Of a stretch of 64,000 nucleotides of DNA, positions 1 to 9,329 are shown in pieces. Position 1 is the stretch's first letter. Each line of letters opens with the position of its first letter. The translations under genes and the position numbers were made by a program. Source of the stretch: Histomonas meleagridis (Eukaryota; Parabasalia; Tritrichomonadida; Dientamoebidae); NCBI GenBank assembly GCA_020186115.1, contig WSYJ01000182.1:372001-436000 (forward strand). The letters are read 5' to 3'. The notes under the pieces are model-generated. The model worked only from the letters and a program-made list of their open reading frames with translations. It had not been told where the DNA came from and ran no database searches.

Positions 1-711
1 AATTGATCAAAAAAATGCGGCATAATCAATTAATGTAACATTTTCTTGATTAATAAATGAACATCTTTCATAAAGTGATGGTTCGATTGTTTGGTTAAAA
101 TCAAAATTTGTTTGCGATGATATTTCTTGAAGGTTTTCTATTTCATCATTTCGAATTATTTTCGCAATTTCATTCGGATTATTTCCTTCTTTAATTAATT
201 GCTTATGAAGTTCCCAATCATTCTTTGAAAGTTTTTTGTAATTATCCAAAAAGTATTTTTCTATTGGATCATTTCTATTATACTCAAATTCTGAATGATT
301 TTTGTTTTAGTTTTGTTCTCCTTTTTTATAATGAGCAAAATATTTTGAATGAATATTTTTGGTAATACTTTTATCAACCAAATTTTGTTCAATTAATTTC
401 TCGATTAAATAATATGATTCTTGTGTGCTGAATGTAGATATACGTTTGATAAAAATTGACATTAATTTCACTATATTTTGATTAATTTCTTCTTCTTTCG
501 TTTGAAAAAAAAAAAAAAAATTTATGGAAATATCAAATGCTTGTTTTTGTGATGAAAATGCATTATAAACGATGTTACTTATAATAGTATTAAATGTACA
601 AGGATAGTTTGAATCGAATAATTCCAATACTTTTTTAGAGGACGCCTTGAAGTTTTCTTCTGTTAAACTGAATATATTTTTCTCAAGCTCAATTAGGAAT
701 TTCAAGCAGGA
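1..711 (-). pseudogene. Inverted, nonsense-interrupted copy of a DUF3447-ankyrin gene 5' part (partial)
   Basis: This stretch is a close inverted copy of about 13833-14543, the N-terminal part of ankyrin gene A. Homology begins sharply at about 711 (protein CLKFLIELEKN) and runs to the window edge. Reading frame and length are kept, but a CAA codon has become TAA just after the HYKKGEQN segment (stop at 307-309), splitting the frame in two. A second oddity is a run of 16 A at 505-520: the parent has six T followed by a mixed 10-mer of the same length, so five residues become FFFFF without a shift. The open frame continues past 711 into unrelated sequence, where the copy adjoins the upstream side of the TMEM151-like gene. 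I infer a recent segmental duplication that is no longer functional. The homopolymer could also be an assembly error. Confidence 0.85.
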
Positions 712-883
712 TGAACCAGGCTCAGTCATATCAATGTAAATGTTCCCGCTTGAATAAACCGATCGGTTGAAAATTTTCACAACTTTTTCAAATATTTATT
801 ACAATAACGATAAATTTTTTTCAAACCTATGCAATTTTGACTTGACACTTTTCCGCCACTTTGTTCAGAATTTCAAGTTTCAA

Positions 884-2011
884 ATGGGAGCTGATTTCTT
901 CGAAGATACATATAGCATCTTTTTCCTTATCGGAATATTAATGCTTCCAAATGTACTTCTTCAGTGCATTCAACAATGGCGTGGAAGGAACCCTGCTCCA
1001 TATTGGGCTTTTTTTTTTAGCATTCTTATGAACGTTGGGTATGGGATTGCTATCTATTCCCCTGAAATTGGTATTCCAATTGCAGCATTTGGCTTATTTT
1101 TTGTTCTTATTCCATTCGATCTTTGTTGCAGAACGAATTCATTTCAATCGCCACATCGTACCACAGAAGATATATTCTCAAAGAAGCTCAACAGAACAGA
1201 ATTTTGTTCGAAGGTGTCTCAGAGTAGAGCCTATTCTCCCTCAATAACTGTTCATTCAGAAGCTTATCACATCCGTCACTACACTACGACAACTGTTGAT
1301 AGTAAAGGGCGTGTTCACGTTCACCACCACACCCAAAAAGTTGTTACTTTCAGAAATGCCAGAGAACTTAAATACACATCATGGGAAGAAGAAGGAAATT
1401 CCATTCGTATTACCAACAACACCACAATGTTTCATGCCATTATTATTCCTAGCTATAAACTTGATGATGATACCAAAGAATCGTTAGGAAATCTCCGTGA
1501 ATACATGCGCTACGAAGCTTTACAACACGATGTCCATGCTAGTGTCTCCACGTCATTTTCAATTGATGGCTTAGAACGTAGTTTTTGTGGATCAGCCACC
1601 CAAGATAGTGTACCAATTATGAACTTTTACCAATCATGGTATGGCCGTACGCTATGGGTCTTTTTCGCTCTTTTGGGCTACCAGTCCGCTTACGAATCGT
1701 TTTATTCAGCTTCGGGCGAAAGATTACAGTTAACGGTCGTCAAACGTATTTCGATGACAGATAAATTGAGGTGCCACTATAAGGAACTGGACCAAACAGC
1801 TGCAGAGACGACGTTTAGGGCTGCTGATGGTGTGCAAACATTCCAACAACCTTTGTTCGTACCAATGGCACAACCATTCCAACAAATTGAGAATCCATAT
1901 GTGATGGCAGGATATGCACCAGAGAACCCATACCAAGAACAACTAACACCAGAGCTACAAAAATTTGCCCAAGAACAAAATATTCAAACAAATGATTATT
2001 ATCAGAATTGA
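884..2011 (+). CDS. TMEM151-like multi-pass membrane protein
   Basis: This encodes 375 residues from the first ATG; the open frame extends upstream only through non-ATG codons and sequence next to the duplicated ankyrin fragment. Two hydrophobic hairpin segments lie near residues 10-30 and 45-75 and another pair near 245-270 (FYQSWYGRTLWVFFALLGY). Between them is a polar region with a His-rich RVHVHHHTQ turn and a paired basic/aromatic AYHIRHYTTTT strand. This order (N-terminal membrane pair, YHxxxxT strand segment, soluble loop, second membrane pair followed by an E-Y-S-like segment) matches the animal TMEM151 family. The C-terminal 60 residues are Gln/Pro-rich (NPYQEQLTPELQ). The function of the family is unknown. 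The match rests on architecture and short motifs, so it could be another polytopic family. Confidence 0.6.
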   Translation: MGADFFEDTYSIFFLIGILMLPNVLLQCIQQWRGRNPAPYWAFFFSILMNVGYGIAIYSPEIGIPIAAFGLFFVLIPFDLCCRTNSFQSPHRTTEDIFSKKLNRTEFCSKVSQSRAYSPSITVHSEAYHIRHYTTTTVDSKGRVHVHHHTQKVVTFRNARELKYTSWEEEGNSIRITNNTTMFHAIIIPSYKLDDDTKESLGNLREYMRYEALQHDVHASVSTSFSIDGLERSFCGSATQDSVPIMNFYQSWYGRTLWVFFALLGYQSAYESFYSASGERLQLTVVKRISMTDKLRCHYKELDQTAAETTFRAADGVQTFQQPLFVPMAQPFQQIENPYVMAGYAPENPYQEQLTPELQKFAQEQNIQTNDYYQN

Positions 2012-2298
2012 TCTACCTCTTTTGAATAAACAAGTCTAATCGAATTTGACTTTTTTTTAAGATGTAACTAAACATTAATTTTTAGAGAAGAATATAATAA
2101 TTTGTAATGAAAAATTTCAATTACTTTTGATTTAATCTTTTTTTGACTATTTTATGTCTTTTAGATTAATGCCATTATTTGTTGTGTTATATATTATTAT
2201 TTTTAATTTCTTATACTGATACAACAGAAATATTTAAAGATGTCACTTTCACATAAACAATTTAATTCGGATAATTGAATTTTTCTAGAAAAGGAAAA

Positions 2299-3057
2299 AT
2301 GAGGAGCGAGTCTCTCCAAGAAGCCCTCAGAAGGCAAAGAAGTTCGTTATCATCTTCTGGAGTACTTGATCTTTCTGGAGTTCCAATCCAAAGTTTAGAA
2401 TCTCTTGGATGTCAGAAAACTTTAAGTGAGCTTCGATTAAATCATTCTTCAATTGATTCATTTCATTCACTTCCACCACAACCCAACCTAAAAACAATTA
2501 TAGCCGACAGTTCAAAAATAGAGTCACTTGCAGGACTTGAAAATCAGCCGCGTCTTTCCAAAATCTCTTTTCTCAAAACGCCAATTTCCAAAACAGAAAA
2601 CTTCAGAATCTCTGCGTTACTTGTCATTGGTCCAAGGCTTTCATCAATTAATGGTAAACCAGTCAGTAAAAGCGAACGACAAATGGCTGAATCATATCCA
2701 CCAATAGCTAAACATCTTGTTATTTCCGGGTGGGTTACTCAATATCCCCCTCCGTCAGCTTTAGATTTCCATTACTTAGCAGAACATTTTGACATATCAG
2801 CCGATGATGATCAATTTATCTCAACATTAGCACCAATAGCGGTTGAAACCACCACCACTAAGCCAACAGAATCGCCACAATCATTTGCTGAAGAGTTGGC
2901 TTCGATTCTACGACCAATTGGATTTCCAATCAGATGCGGCAAGGAAATGCCAAACGACATCATCGACGCCGTCAGCCAAATCTGCGACGTTGTTACGAAA
3001 GTCGAAGATCATTACAACGAAAGTCGTTCGCATCGGGTCAAATCTGTATTACAATAA
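2299..3057 (+). CDS. Small leucine-rich-repeat protein with LRR cap
   Basis: This encodes 252 residues from the first ATG (MRSESLQEALRRQ). Residues about 20-110 hold four to five irregular SDS22-type LRR strands (LDLSGVPIQSLESL, LSELRLNHSSIDSF, LKTIIADSSKIESL, LSKISFLKTPIS). They are followed by an LRR-cap-like turn (IGPRLSSINGKPVSKSE) and a helical C-terminus. The product is probably a cytosolic scaffold; no signal peptide or membrane segment is visible. The same arrangement, including an INGxxVxxxE cap, occurs in the LRR gene at 41495-42532, so the two are distant paralogues. The stop codon is TAA followed by A-rich DNA, as is common in trichomonads, where the stop overlaps the polyadenylation signal. 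The partner is unknown. Confidence 0.75.
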   Translation: MRSESLQEALRRQRSSLSSSGVLDLSGVPIQSLESLGCQKTLSELRLNHSSIDSFHSLPPQPNLKTIIADSSKIESLAGLENQPRLSKISFLKTPISKTENFRISALLVIGPRLSSINGKPVSKSERQMAESYPPIAKHLVISGWVTQYPPPSALDFHYLAEHFDISADDDQFISTLAPIAVETTTTKPTESPQSFAEELASILRPIGFPIRCGKEMPNDIIDAVSQICDVVTKVEDHYNESRSHRVKSVLQ

Positions 3058-3097
3058 ACAAAAAATAAATTCAAATTAACTTTTAAAAGTGATCACT

Positions 3098-4492
3098 TCA
3101 AGTGTTTCCAATCATCTTGGATGGAACGACCCATTCGTCGAATTGTTCGTTTGTCAAACCGCCGAATGTTGTTGCAGATTCTCTCAATGACAAATTGTTC
3201 TTTTCGGCGTGGATTGCAATCTTAGATGCCTTGTCATAGCCAATGTGTGGCGCTAATGCTGTTGCAAGCATCAGTGACCTTTCCATTAACTTGGCAATAT
3301 TCTCTTTGTTAGCCTGGATACCTTGCACGCAATGTAGTCTAAATGATACACAGCTATCAGTGAGCAAACGAACGGATTGCATGAACGCATCGATGATAAC
3401 TGGCTTGTAGACATTTAATTCGAAATTACCAGATGCGCCGGCAAATGAAATAGTGGTGTCGTTGCCGAATACACGTGTGGCGGCCATTGTTACGGCTTCG
3501 CATTGCGTGGGATTAACTTTGCCAGGCATGATTGAGCTTCCGGGCTCATTGGCTGGTAATGTGATTTCACCTAAGCCTGAGCGTGGGCCAGAGGCAAGCC
3601 AACGGATATCGTTCGCGATCTTGAATAAGGCGGCGGCTAATGTCTTCATCGCGGAATGAACACCGATGATGGCTTCGTGACCTGCAAGTGCTGCAAACTT
3701 GTTGGGGGCGGAACGGAATGGGATTTCGGTGTGCTTGGCAAGCTCATCGGCCATTCTCGTGGCAAATTCTGGATGTGCATTAAGACCTGTACCAACAGCT
3801 GTGCCACCAATGGCTAAGTCATAGATGCCGTTGAGTGAGTGCTTGATCATTTCCATGGAAATGTTGAGTTGTTCTGTATAGCCGGAAAATTCTTGGCCAA
3901 GTGTCATTGGTGTGGCATCTTGAAGATGTGTACGGCCGATCTTGATGATGTCCTTGAACTCAATTGACTTGGCTTTGAAGGCATCACGAAGATCAAGAAT
4001 TGCTGGAAGAAGTTTGTTTTCAAGGGCAATGGCAGCTGCAATGTGCATGGCTGTTGGGAAGGTATCGTTGGATGATTGTCCTTTGTTGACATCATCGTTT
4101 GGATGAACTAATCTATTTGGTCCAATTTCGCCACCAAGACGTTCTGAAGCAATGTTAGCAATAACTTCGTTGACATTCATGTTTGTTTGGGTTCCGGAAC
4201 CTGTTTGCCAAACACTAAGTGGGAATTCTTTATCGTGTAAACCATTGAGAATTTCATCAGCTGCTGTTACGATGGCATTGCATTTATCACCATCAAGTCT
4301 TCCAAGCTTGTTGTTAACGATGGCAGCAGCACGCTTAACTCTGGCGAGAGCATAAATGATTTCGAGTGGCATCTTTTCGGTAGAAATCTTGAAGTTTTGG
4401 AATGACCTTTGTGTTTGCGCTCCCCAAAGATGTTTGCTTGGAACATTGATTGGGCCGAAGCTATCATACTCAACTCTGAATTCGGAATCCAT
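3098..4492 (-). CDS. fumC: Fumarate hydratase, class II
   Basis: This 464-residue protein has full class II fumarase length. It catalyses the reversible hydration of fumarate to malate. The N-terminus carries the family segment [13 protein letters not shown], the middle carries [16 protein letters not shown] with the active-site His region, and the signature loop [13 protein letters not shown] contains the catalytic Ser. The C-terminus ([15 protein letters not shown]) is fumarase-like rather than aspartase-like. No hydrogenosomal presequence is evident at [13 protein letters not shown], so I infer a cytosolic enzyme. In Tritrichomonas, succinate is made from malate through fumarate, and this gene supplies that step. 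A TCACTT element lies about 13 nt upstream of the ATG, resembling the trichomonad initiator. Codon use is more G+C-rich than in neighbours, suggesting high expression. Confidence 0.95.
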   Translation of the reverse strand: MDSEFRVEYDSFGPINVPSKHLWGAQTQRSFQNFKISTEKMPLEIIYALARVKRAAAIVNNKLGRLDGDKCNAIVTAADEILNGLHDKEFPLSVWQTGSGTQTNMNVNEVIANIASERLGGEIGPNRLVHPNDDVNKGQSSNDTFPTAMHIAAAIALENKLLPAILDLRDAFKAKSIEFKDIIKIGRTHLQDATPMTLGQEFSGYTEQLNISMEMIKHSLNGIYDLAIGGTAVGTGLNAHPEFATRMADELAKHTEIPFRSAPNKFAALAGHEAIIGVHSAMKTLAAALFKIANDIRWLASGPRSGLGEITLPANEPGSSIMPGKVNPTQCEAVTMAATRVFGNDTTISFAGASGNFELNVYKPVIIDAFMQSVRLLTDSCVSFRLHCVQGIQANKENIAKLMERSLMLATALAPHIGYDKASKIAIHAEKNNLSLRESATTFGGLTNEQFDEWVVPSKMIGNT

Positions 4493-5855
4493 AAAAGCAA
4501 GTGAACTGTTTTGTCAATTTTCCATTGTTCAATCAATTTACAAAAACGTGAATATCTCATTGTAATAATTATGAAACTATATTATTTTGGAATAATTATT
4601 TTAAATAATAAATAGTATATAAAAATAATTTATAATATATTAGAAAATTTAGCTTGAATTCGAGAAAAATGTGGTTTCTATTTTGCGGTTTACCGACCAA
4701 ACATTCTGAAAATGAGGTGATTTTGTGCCTGGTAATTGAATACAGCTCAAATAATTAACTGAATAAAAACGGTTTTGTTAAACGATTTATACAAATTAAT
4801 GCCGAACATATAAATGAATGAGTTTTAAGATAGTAAGTTCATCAAATAATTATATCATTCAGAAAAAACGAAAATGGCTATTGATATCATCAGAAATTGA
4901 TTTTATAAAGAAAATATTCAAAGGTTTGTTGATTGCATATAAACTGTAAAGTATTCTAAAAAGAAAATTTCATGTCGTTTACGTTATTATAGCTAGGAAA
5001 ATAAATAATATTGTTTCATTTTTAATCACATGATTTTCAAGATCTTGAACATATTGATTCAGCATTTTATGCATACTTCTTTCAAGTAACTATATAAGTG
5101 AAGTACACAACGTATTCGGCGAATTCCATATATTATTTAGAAATAAAAAAAAAATAAACATTTTTGACCTTTATGTTGGTAATTAAGTCATAAAGTTTGT
5201 AGTGCACCATTTCTGTCCATCACTGATAACACATTGACTCTTTAGAATTTTTTTTTTGATTTTTTATCATATATATAAAATAAATTCATACATGAATATT
5301 TATATTAAAATAAATTTTGTTTAACTTGAAGTTTGTTAAAAATTTGAAAATTGATTTAAAATTTTTTACACAAGAAATTGAACTTTTCTTACACTTTTCC
5401 ATGTCAATGTTATAGATAAATATAGTATAATAAAAACATAAGATTCCAAGAAACTTATTTTTAGTAGCATGATTTGATTTTAATGAATATTCATAGTATT
5501 ATTTAAAAGTGTCATTGAATCCATGTGTGTTTTTCAATAGTTTACGTAAATATCACATGAGGTGAAATGTTGCTTTGATTAGTTTATTCAACGGTTTCTA
5601 ATTCAAATTATTGGTATAGGCATAAATTTATTCACTTTTATGTTTTTCTCTCATTATTGTCAAAAAATATTTGTATTGATTTATTGAAGGAAATACACAT
5701 GCTTTTTGGATATTAGATGATGGCATTGAATATACTTGTTTATTAGATAGTATTATCATTTGCACAGTGTAATATGCATATTATTATAATTATTATAATT
5801 ATTATTCAAATTATTATACATAAATAGATGTTAATAAAATTCAAATTAATGATAA
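4493..5855. other. A+T-rich intergenic region, no gene seen
   Basis: About 1.36 kb of very A+T-rich DNA lies between the fumarase start and a surface-protein relic. Stops are dense in all frames, and I see no RNA gene or repeat family. The first 100 bases next to 4492 should hold the fumarase promoter. Confidence 0.6.
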
Positions 5856-6092
5856 GAATACAATAACAATTATTATTGTTTGTGTTGTTATTAAATTTTT
5901 TTATCATCAAAACACGTCTAATAGTTTTATTTAATTATAATCGAAATAAAGTAACAGAGATTAATGATAATGAAAATTCAATAGGGAATGAAAAAGAAAC
6001 AAAGAATTTCTATGAGAAGCATCAAAGAAGATCCATTTGCAGAAGATTTTAAAGATATATTGCTGAATGTAAATAAAAAGATCAAATCGTAA
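5856..6092 (+). pseudogene. Relic of the C-terminal anchor of a BspA-like surface protein
   Basis: Two broken frames reproduce the end of the surface proteins at 30376 and 58864. A hydrophobic segment encoded at 5856-5900 (NTITIIIVCVVIKFF) matches their membrane span (TIITIIIVVCVVVVV). A polar acidic stretch follows (TEINDNENSIGNEKE). After a frame change, the tail at 6021-6060 reads IKEDPFAEDFKDI, corresponding to NEDPFANDFEED and EEDPFADDFKEE, then a TAA stop at 6090. A TAG and a frameshift separate the parts and no ectodomain is left upstream. It is a decayed gene end just downstream of the ribosomal gene at 6182-6646, which faces it. Confidence 0.7.
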
Positions 6093-6181
6093 AGTGGAAA
6101 GAAAGGTTTTGCGCCGCTATTTAATTTAATATGTATTATTGCAAAAGTAAAGGATTTGGATAATGTTCAATATAAAGAAGT

Positions 6182-6646
6182 TTACTTCTTACGTTCAACA
6201 CCAACTGCAACACCACGGCGACCAGTTGATTTTGTGCATTGACCACGAACTTTGAGACCAAGGCTGTGGCGGATACCACGCTTCATTCTCATCTTCTTCA
6301 TGCGTTCTATTTCATTACGATGATTAGAAGAAAGATCAGTTGAAGCCCATTGAAGGTTCTTGCCTGATGCGCGGTCATTTCTACGGTTGAGCATCCAAAC
6401 TGGAATTCCGTTTTCAACTGGGTTTTGGATAATTGCAACAATGCGCTCTTCCTCTTGTGACGTGAGTGTACCGGCGCGCTTGAGTGGATCAAGACCAGCA
6501 CGGCGAGCGACTGCATGGGCAAATCTGCGGCCAAGACCAGCTATAGCTGTAAGGGCTAAATAAAGTGGCTTACGTCCGTCGACGTTTGTTGATAACATAC
6601 GTACCATGTCGCGAAATGCTGATGGATCTGTTACTTCGAGAGGCAT
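6182..6646 (-). CDS. RPS18: 40S ribosomal protein S18 (uS13)
   Basis: This complete 154-residue protein is the normal length for eukaryotic S18. It binds the head of the small subunit near the P-site tRNA and the B1 intersubunit bridges. Diagnostic features are the N-terminal FRDMVRMLSTNVDGRK, the helix-turn segment TAIAGLGRRFAHAVARRAG, and the basic tail GLKVRGQCTKSTGRRGVAVG ending in ERKK. Higher G+C and preferred codons fit strong expression. In the transcript sense a GACCTTTGG element lies directly before AAAAATG and resembles the CCTTTW (M5-type) core promoter described in Trichomonas. A CGGTTA motif lies about 90 bp upstream. The promoter region to 6830 is shared with the truncated ankyrin gene on the other strand. 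Confidence 0.96.
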   Translation of the reverse strand: MPLEVTDPSAFRDMVRMLSTNVDGRKPLYLALTAIAGLGRRFAHAVARRAGLDPLKRAGTLTSQEEERIVAIIQNPVENGIPVWMLNRRNDRASGKNLQWASTDLSSNHRNEIERMKKMRMKRGIRHSLGLKVRGQCTKSTGRRGVAVGVERKK

Positions 6647-6797
6647 TTTTCCAAAGGTCGGCCAAACCGCTAGATGAACGAAAAGTGACAGTGCACTTTG
6701 TACTGATAATTCAATTTAGGTCGAAACAGTTTCAGCGGTTATTTATTTATAAAAATTTCTGATAGGTTTGTCTTCATTCAAATTTTAAAGGACTAAA

Positions 6798-6842
6798 ATG
6801 TCATCAAAATGGCGTCAAACCGTTCTTCTAAGAAGAAATTAA
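6798..6842 (+). other. Orphan 14-codon ORF behind a promoter-like stretch
   Basis: An ATG at 6798 opens a short frame (MSSKWRQTVLLRRN) that stops as soon as ankyrin-gene homology begins at about 6832. It is preceded by CATTCAAATTTTAAAGG, which looks like the upstream sequence of other genes here. It could be the first codons of a gene cut by arrival of the ankyrin fragment; I do not recognise the protein. Confidence 0.3.
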
Positions 6843-8512
6843 TCAAAACACTCCTAAAATAGTTCAAATATTCTGTAATTATATAAATAATATTGATACA
6901 CAAGAATCATATTATTTGATTGGTAAAATGATTGAACGAAATTTAATTGATTCAAATATTACTAAAAACATTTCTACAAAATATTTTGCACATTATAAAA
7001 TAGAAAGTGAAAACAGAGTAAAATATCATGATGATCCTTTTGAAGTTACTTTTAGAAAATGCCACGAAGAAAATATTGCCCATGAAGAACTATTAAAGGA
7101 TAATATAGAACTTCATAAACAATATATTAAAGAAGGAGTTAATCGGAAAGAAATTGCACAAATAATTCGGAATGATGAAATCGAAAAACTTCAAGAAATA
7201 TCATCACAAAACGATTTCAATTTTAACCAGAAAATTGAACCATCACTTTATGAAAGATGTTCATTTATTAATGATTATAATGTTTCATTAATTGATTATG
7301 CAGCATTTTTTTCTTCTATTAAATGTTTTAAATATTTACTTATGAATGGTGCTAATGTAGAAAACACAGGTAAATATGCTGTAGCAGGTGGGAATGAAGA
7401 AATCATTCATTTATGTGAACAAAATTCTTCATTTTTTGAAGATGCATATGAAACAGCAATTATGTTCCATAAAAATAATATTTTTAAATACATTTATGAG
7501 AATAAAATTAAAGGAAATCAAGATCAATATTCATCTAGCTATGATTCATATGCTGTTGATTAAGATGATTCTGAAGACTCTTTCTTCGAAAATACTGATA
7601 GTTTAGAAGATTTGGGAGTGAAATGCATTTTATACCATAATTATGAAATTTTATTATTTTTACAAAGAGAAGGAATGCGTATTAATAATGCAATAGTTAA
7701 TAAAACCGTAGAAATTGGAAATATATATCTTTTCAAACATTTTCTCAAAGACATTCAAATTCCAAATGATATTTTATCTTTCTCTGCAGTTTCAGGAAAT
7801 GTTGAACTAATTAAATTTATTTTGGGACAAAAAGGAATTAATGTAAATACAGGAGATATCTCTTTGCTTTATTTAAGATTTATTTTAGTAATTTAATATT
7901 TCAAAATAATATTTGGAAATTATTTAAAATATTTAATACAGCACTAATGAACGCATCTGAAAATGGTAAATTAGAAATAGTTAAATTACTTCTTGAACAA
8001 GAAGGAATTGATATTAATGCTAAAAATATTTATTTGTTTTATTTAAGAATCATTTTAATAATTTATTGTTTCTAAATAATATTTGGAAATTATTTAAAAT
8101 ATTTAAAACAGCACTTATATTAGCATCTCCAAAAGGTCATACAGAAATAGTTAAATTACTTCTAGAACAAAAAGGAATTGATATTAATGCTAAAAATATT
8201 TATTTTAATAATTTCAAATTTCAAAATAATATTTGGAAATTATTTAAATTGTTTAATAGAGCACTCATTTGGGCATCTTATAATGGTCATACAGAAATAG
8301 TTAAATTACTTCTTGAACAAAAAGGAATTGATATTAATGCTAAAGATATTTGTTTGTTTTATTTGATATTACAAAATAATATTTGGAAATTATTTAAATT
8401 ATTTAAAACAGCACTTATTAGAGCATCTGATAAAGGTTATGCAAAAATAGTTCAATTACTTCTTGAACAAGAAGGAATTGATATTAATACTAAAGATATA
8501 ATATCCCATTAG
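6832..8512 (+). pseudogene. 5'-truncated DUF3447-ankyrin gene with spacer-split repeats
   Basis: Homology to ankyrin genes A-C begins abruptly at 6832 in the middle of the N-terminal domain (EEINQNTPKIVQIF). About 95 residues and the start codon are missing. The frame then runs through DUF3447 (SLIDYAAFFSSIKCFKYLL, KYAVAGGNEEIIHLC). It meets one in-frame TAA at 7561-7563 and continues in the same frame to SGNVELIKFILGQKGINVNTGD at 7857. After that come four separate ankyrin modules (about 7938, 8108, 8258, 8408), each about 90 nt, with spacers of 80, 80, 60 and 60 nt. The last three modules stay in one frame because two 60-nt spacers are multiples of three. Homology ends at about 8497, directly against an ARF GTPase fragment. 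I infer a transposed or recombined piece that is not functional as it stands. Confidence 0.75.
7858..8497 (+). repeat. Ankyrin module array 1 (4 modules, spacers 80/80/60/60)
   Basis: Modules begin at an ACA/AGA-GCA-CTN (T/R-A-L) codon triplet and end at INAK(D/N). Each encodes about 30 residues of one ankyrin repeat. The intervening DNA ends in a well-conserved stretch around TAATATTTGGAAATTATTT. Spacer lengths are all multiples of 20 nt. Confidence 0.8.
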
Positions 8513-8582
8513 TTGTTGCTGAATCTCCAATTTTAAGTTTGTGTAATATTGTTGTTTTTCCCGCATTAGACCATCGAAGTAC
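8501..8582 (-). pseudogene. ARF-family GTPase fragment (P-loop region)
   Basis: The complement reads VLRWSNAGKTTILHKLKIGDSATTNG. This aligns with the nucleotide-binding start of ARF/ARL GTPases, which have GLDNAGKTTILYKLK followed by a TT switch I start. The GL-D part of the P-loop is altered to RW-S, and homology stops after about 27 residues, where the ankyrin array begins. Nothing of the later G-boxes is found on either side within this intergenic region. It is a gene fragment, probably left when the ankyrin segment was inserted. Confidence 0.65.
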
Positions 8583-9329
8583 ACTGTAAAAGTATTTTTG
8601 TTTCTTATAACTCTTGTTCAAAACAAAAAAATCTGGTTTTCGGTTATAAGAGTGCCCTGTAAGATTTGATTACTTTTGTTAGGATTTTTGGGTCAAGTAA
8701 ACTCGTTAAAAAGTCACGAATAAAGCATTGATTTATTGTGTTTTCTTTTATAAATTTAGAGCTAGGTATGTTGTATTAATGGCTTAATGCTTTGGAATGA
8801 GACTCCTAACAAGAACTTCCAGCAAACCACAAATTTTGGAGGTGTATGATTGACAAAAAAAAATTGATATTTTGATAAAGTATTTTTTGATCTGAAAATA
8901 AAGTGTCTTTACCATGTACTCTCATTCCTTGTTTCAAGGCTATGTAAATATGATACAATCAGTGCAATGCATCATGTGCAGCGACCCCCTTGTTTCGTTT
9001 AAGTGATTTTTGAATTGATATTTGGTCTTACGAATTTTTGTATAATAAACTTTTTAAATACATATTTGGCCTCCGATACTACGTTAACATTCTCCCGTTT
9101 TTTGATAGATCTCATATAATATTTTCTATATTCAACCAATGGTATTCAAATAGTTTACTATATGTAAAATATACAAAACGTGGACATTTGATGTGAAAAA
9201 AGTACCACCAGTTACTTTGCTCAAAAAGTGCATCTCATGAAAATCAATTAAAAAAATATTTTTTTCCTTTTTTTTTATGATCCTTTTGGACCAAATTACT
9301 TAGAAAACTTGTCCGAATATAAAATCCAT
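8583..9329. other. Intergenic, no feature recognised
   Basis: About 750 bases with scattered short G+C-richer patches (for example near 8960-9000) but no open frame, tRNA-like fold or repeat that I can support. Confidence 0.5.

Noticed and set aside
7858-8497. Spacers might be coding (in-frame QNNIWKLFKLFE before T-A-L), with programmed frameshifting per module
   Set aside because: In several array copies the Trp codon becomes TGA, or a TAA follows the module at once, so neither half of the spacer is kept open.
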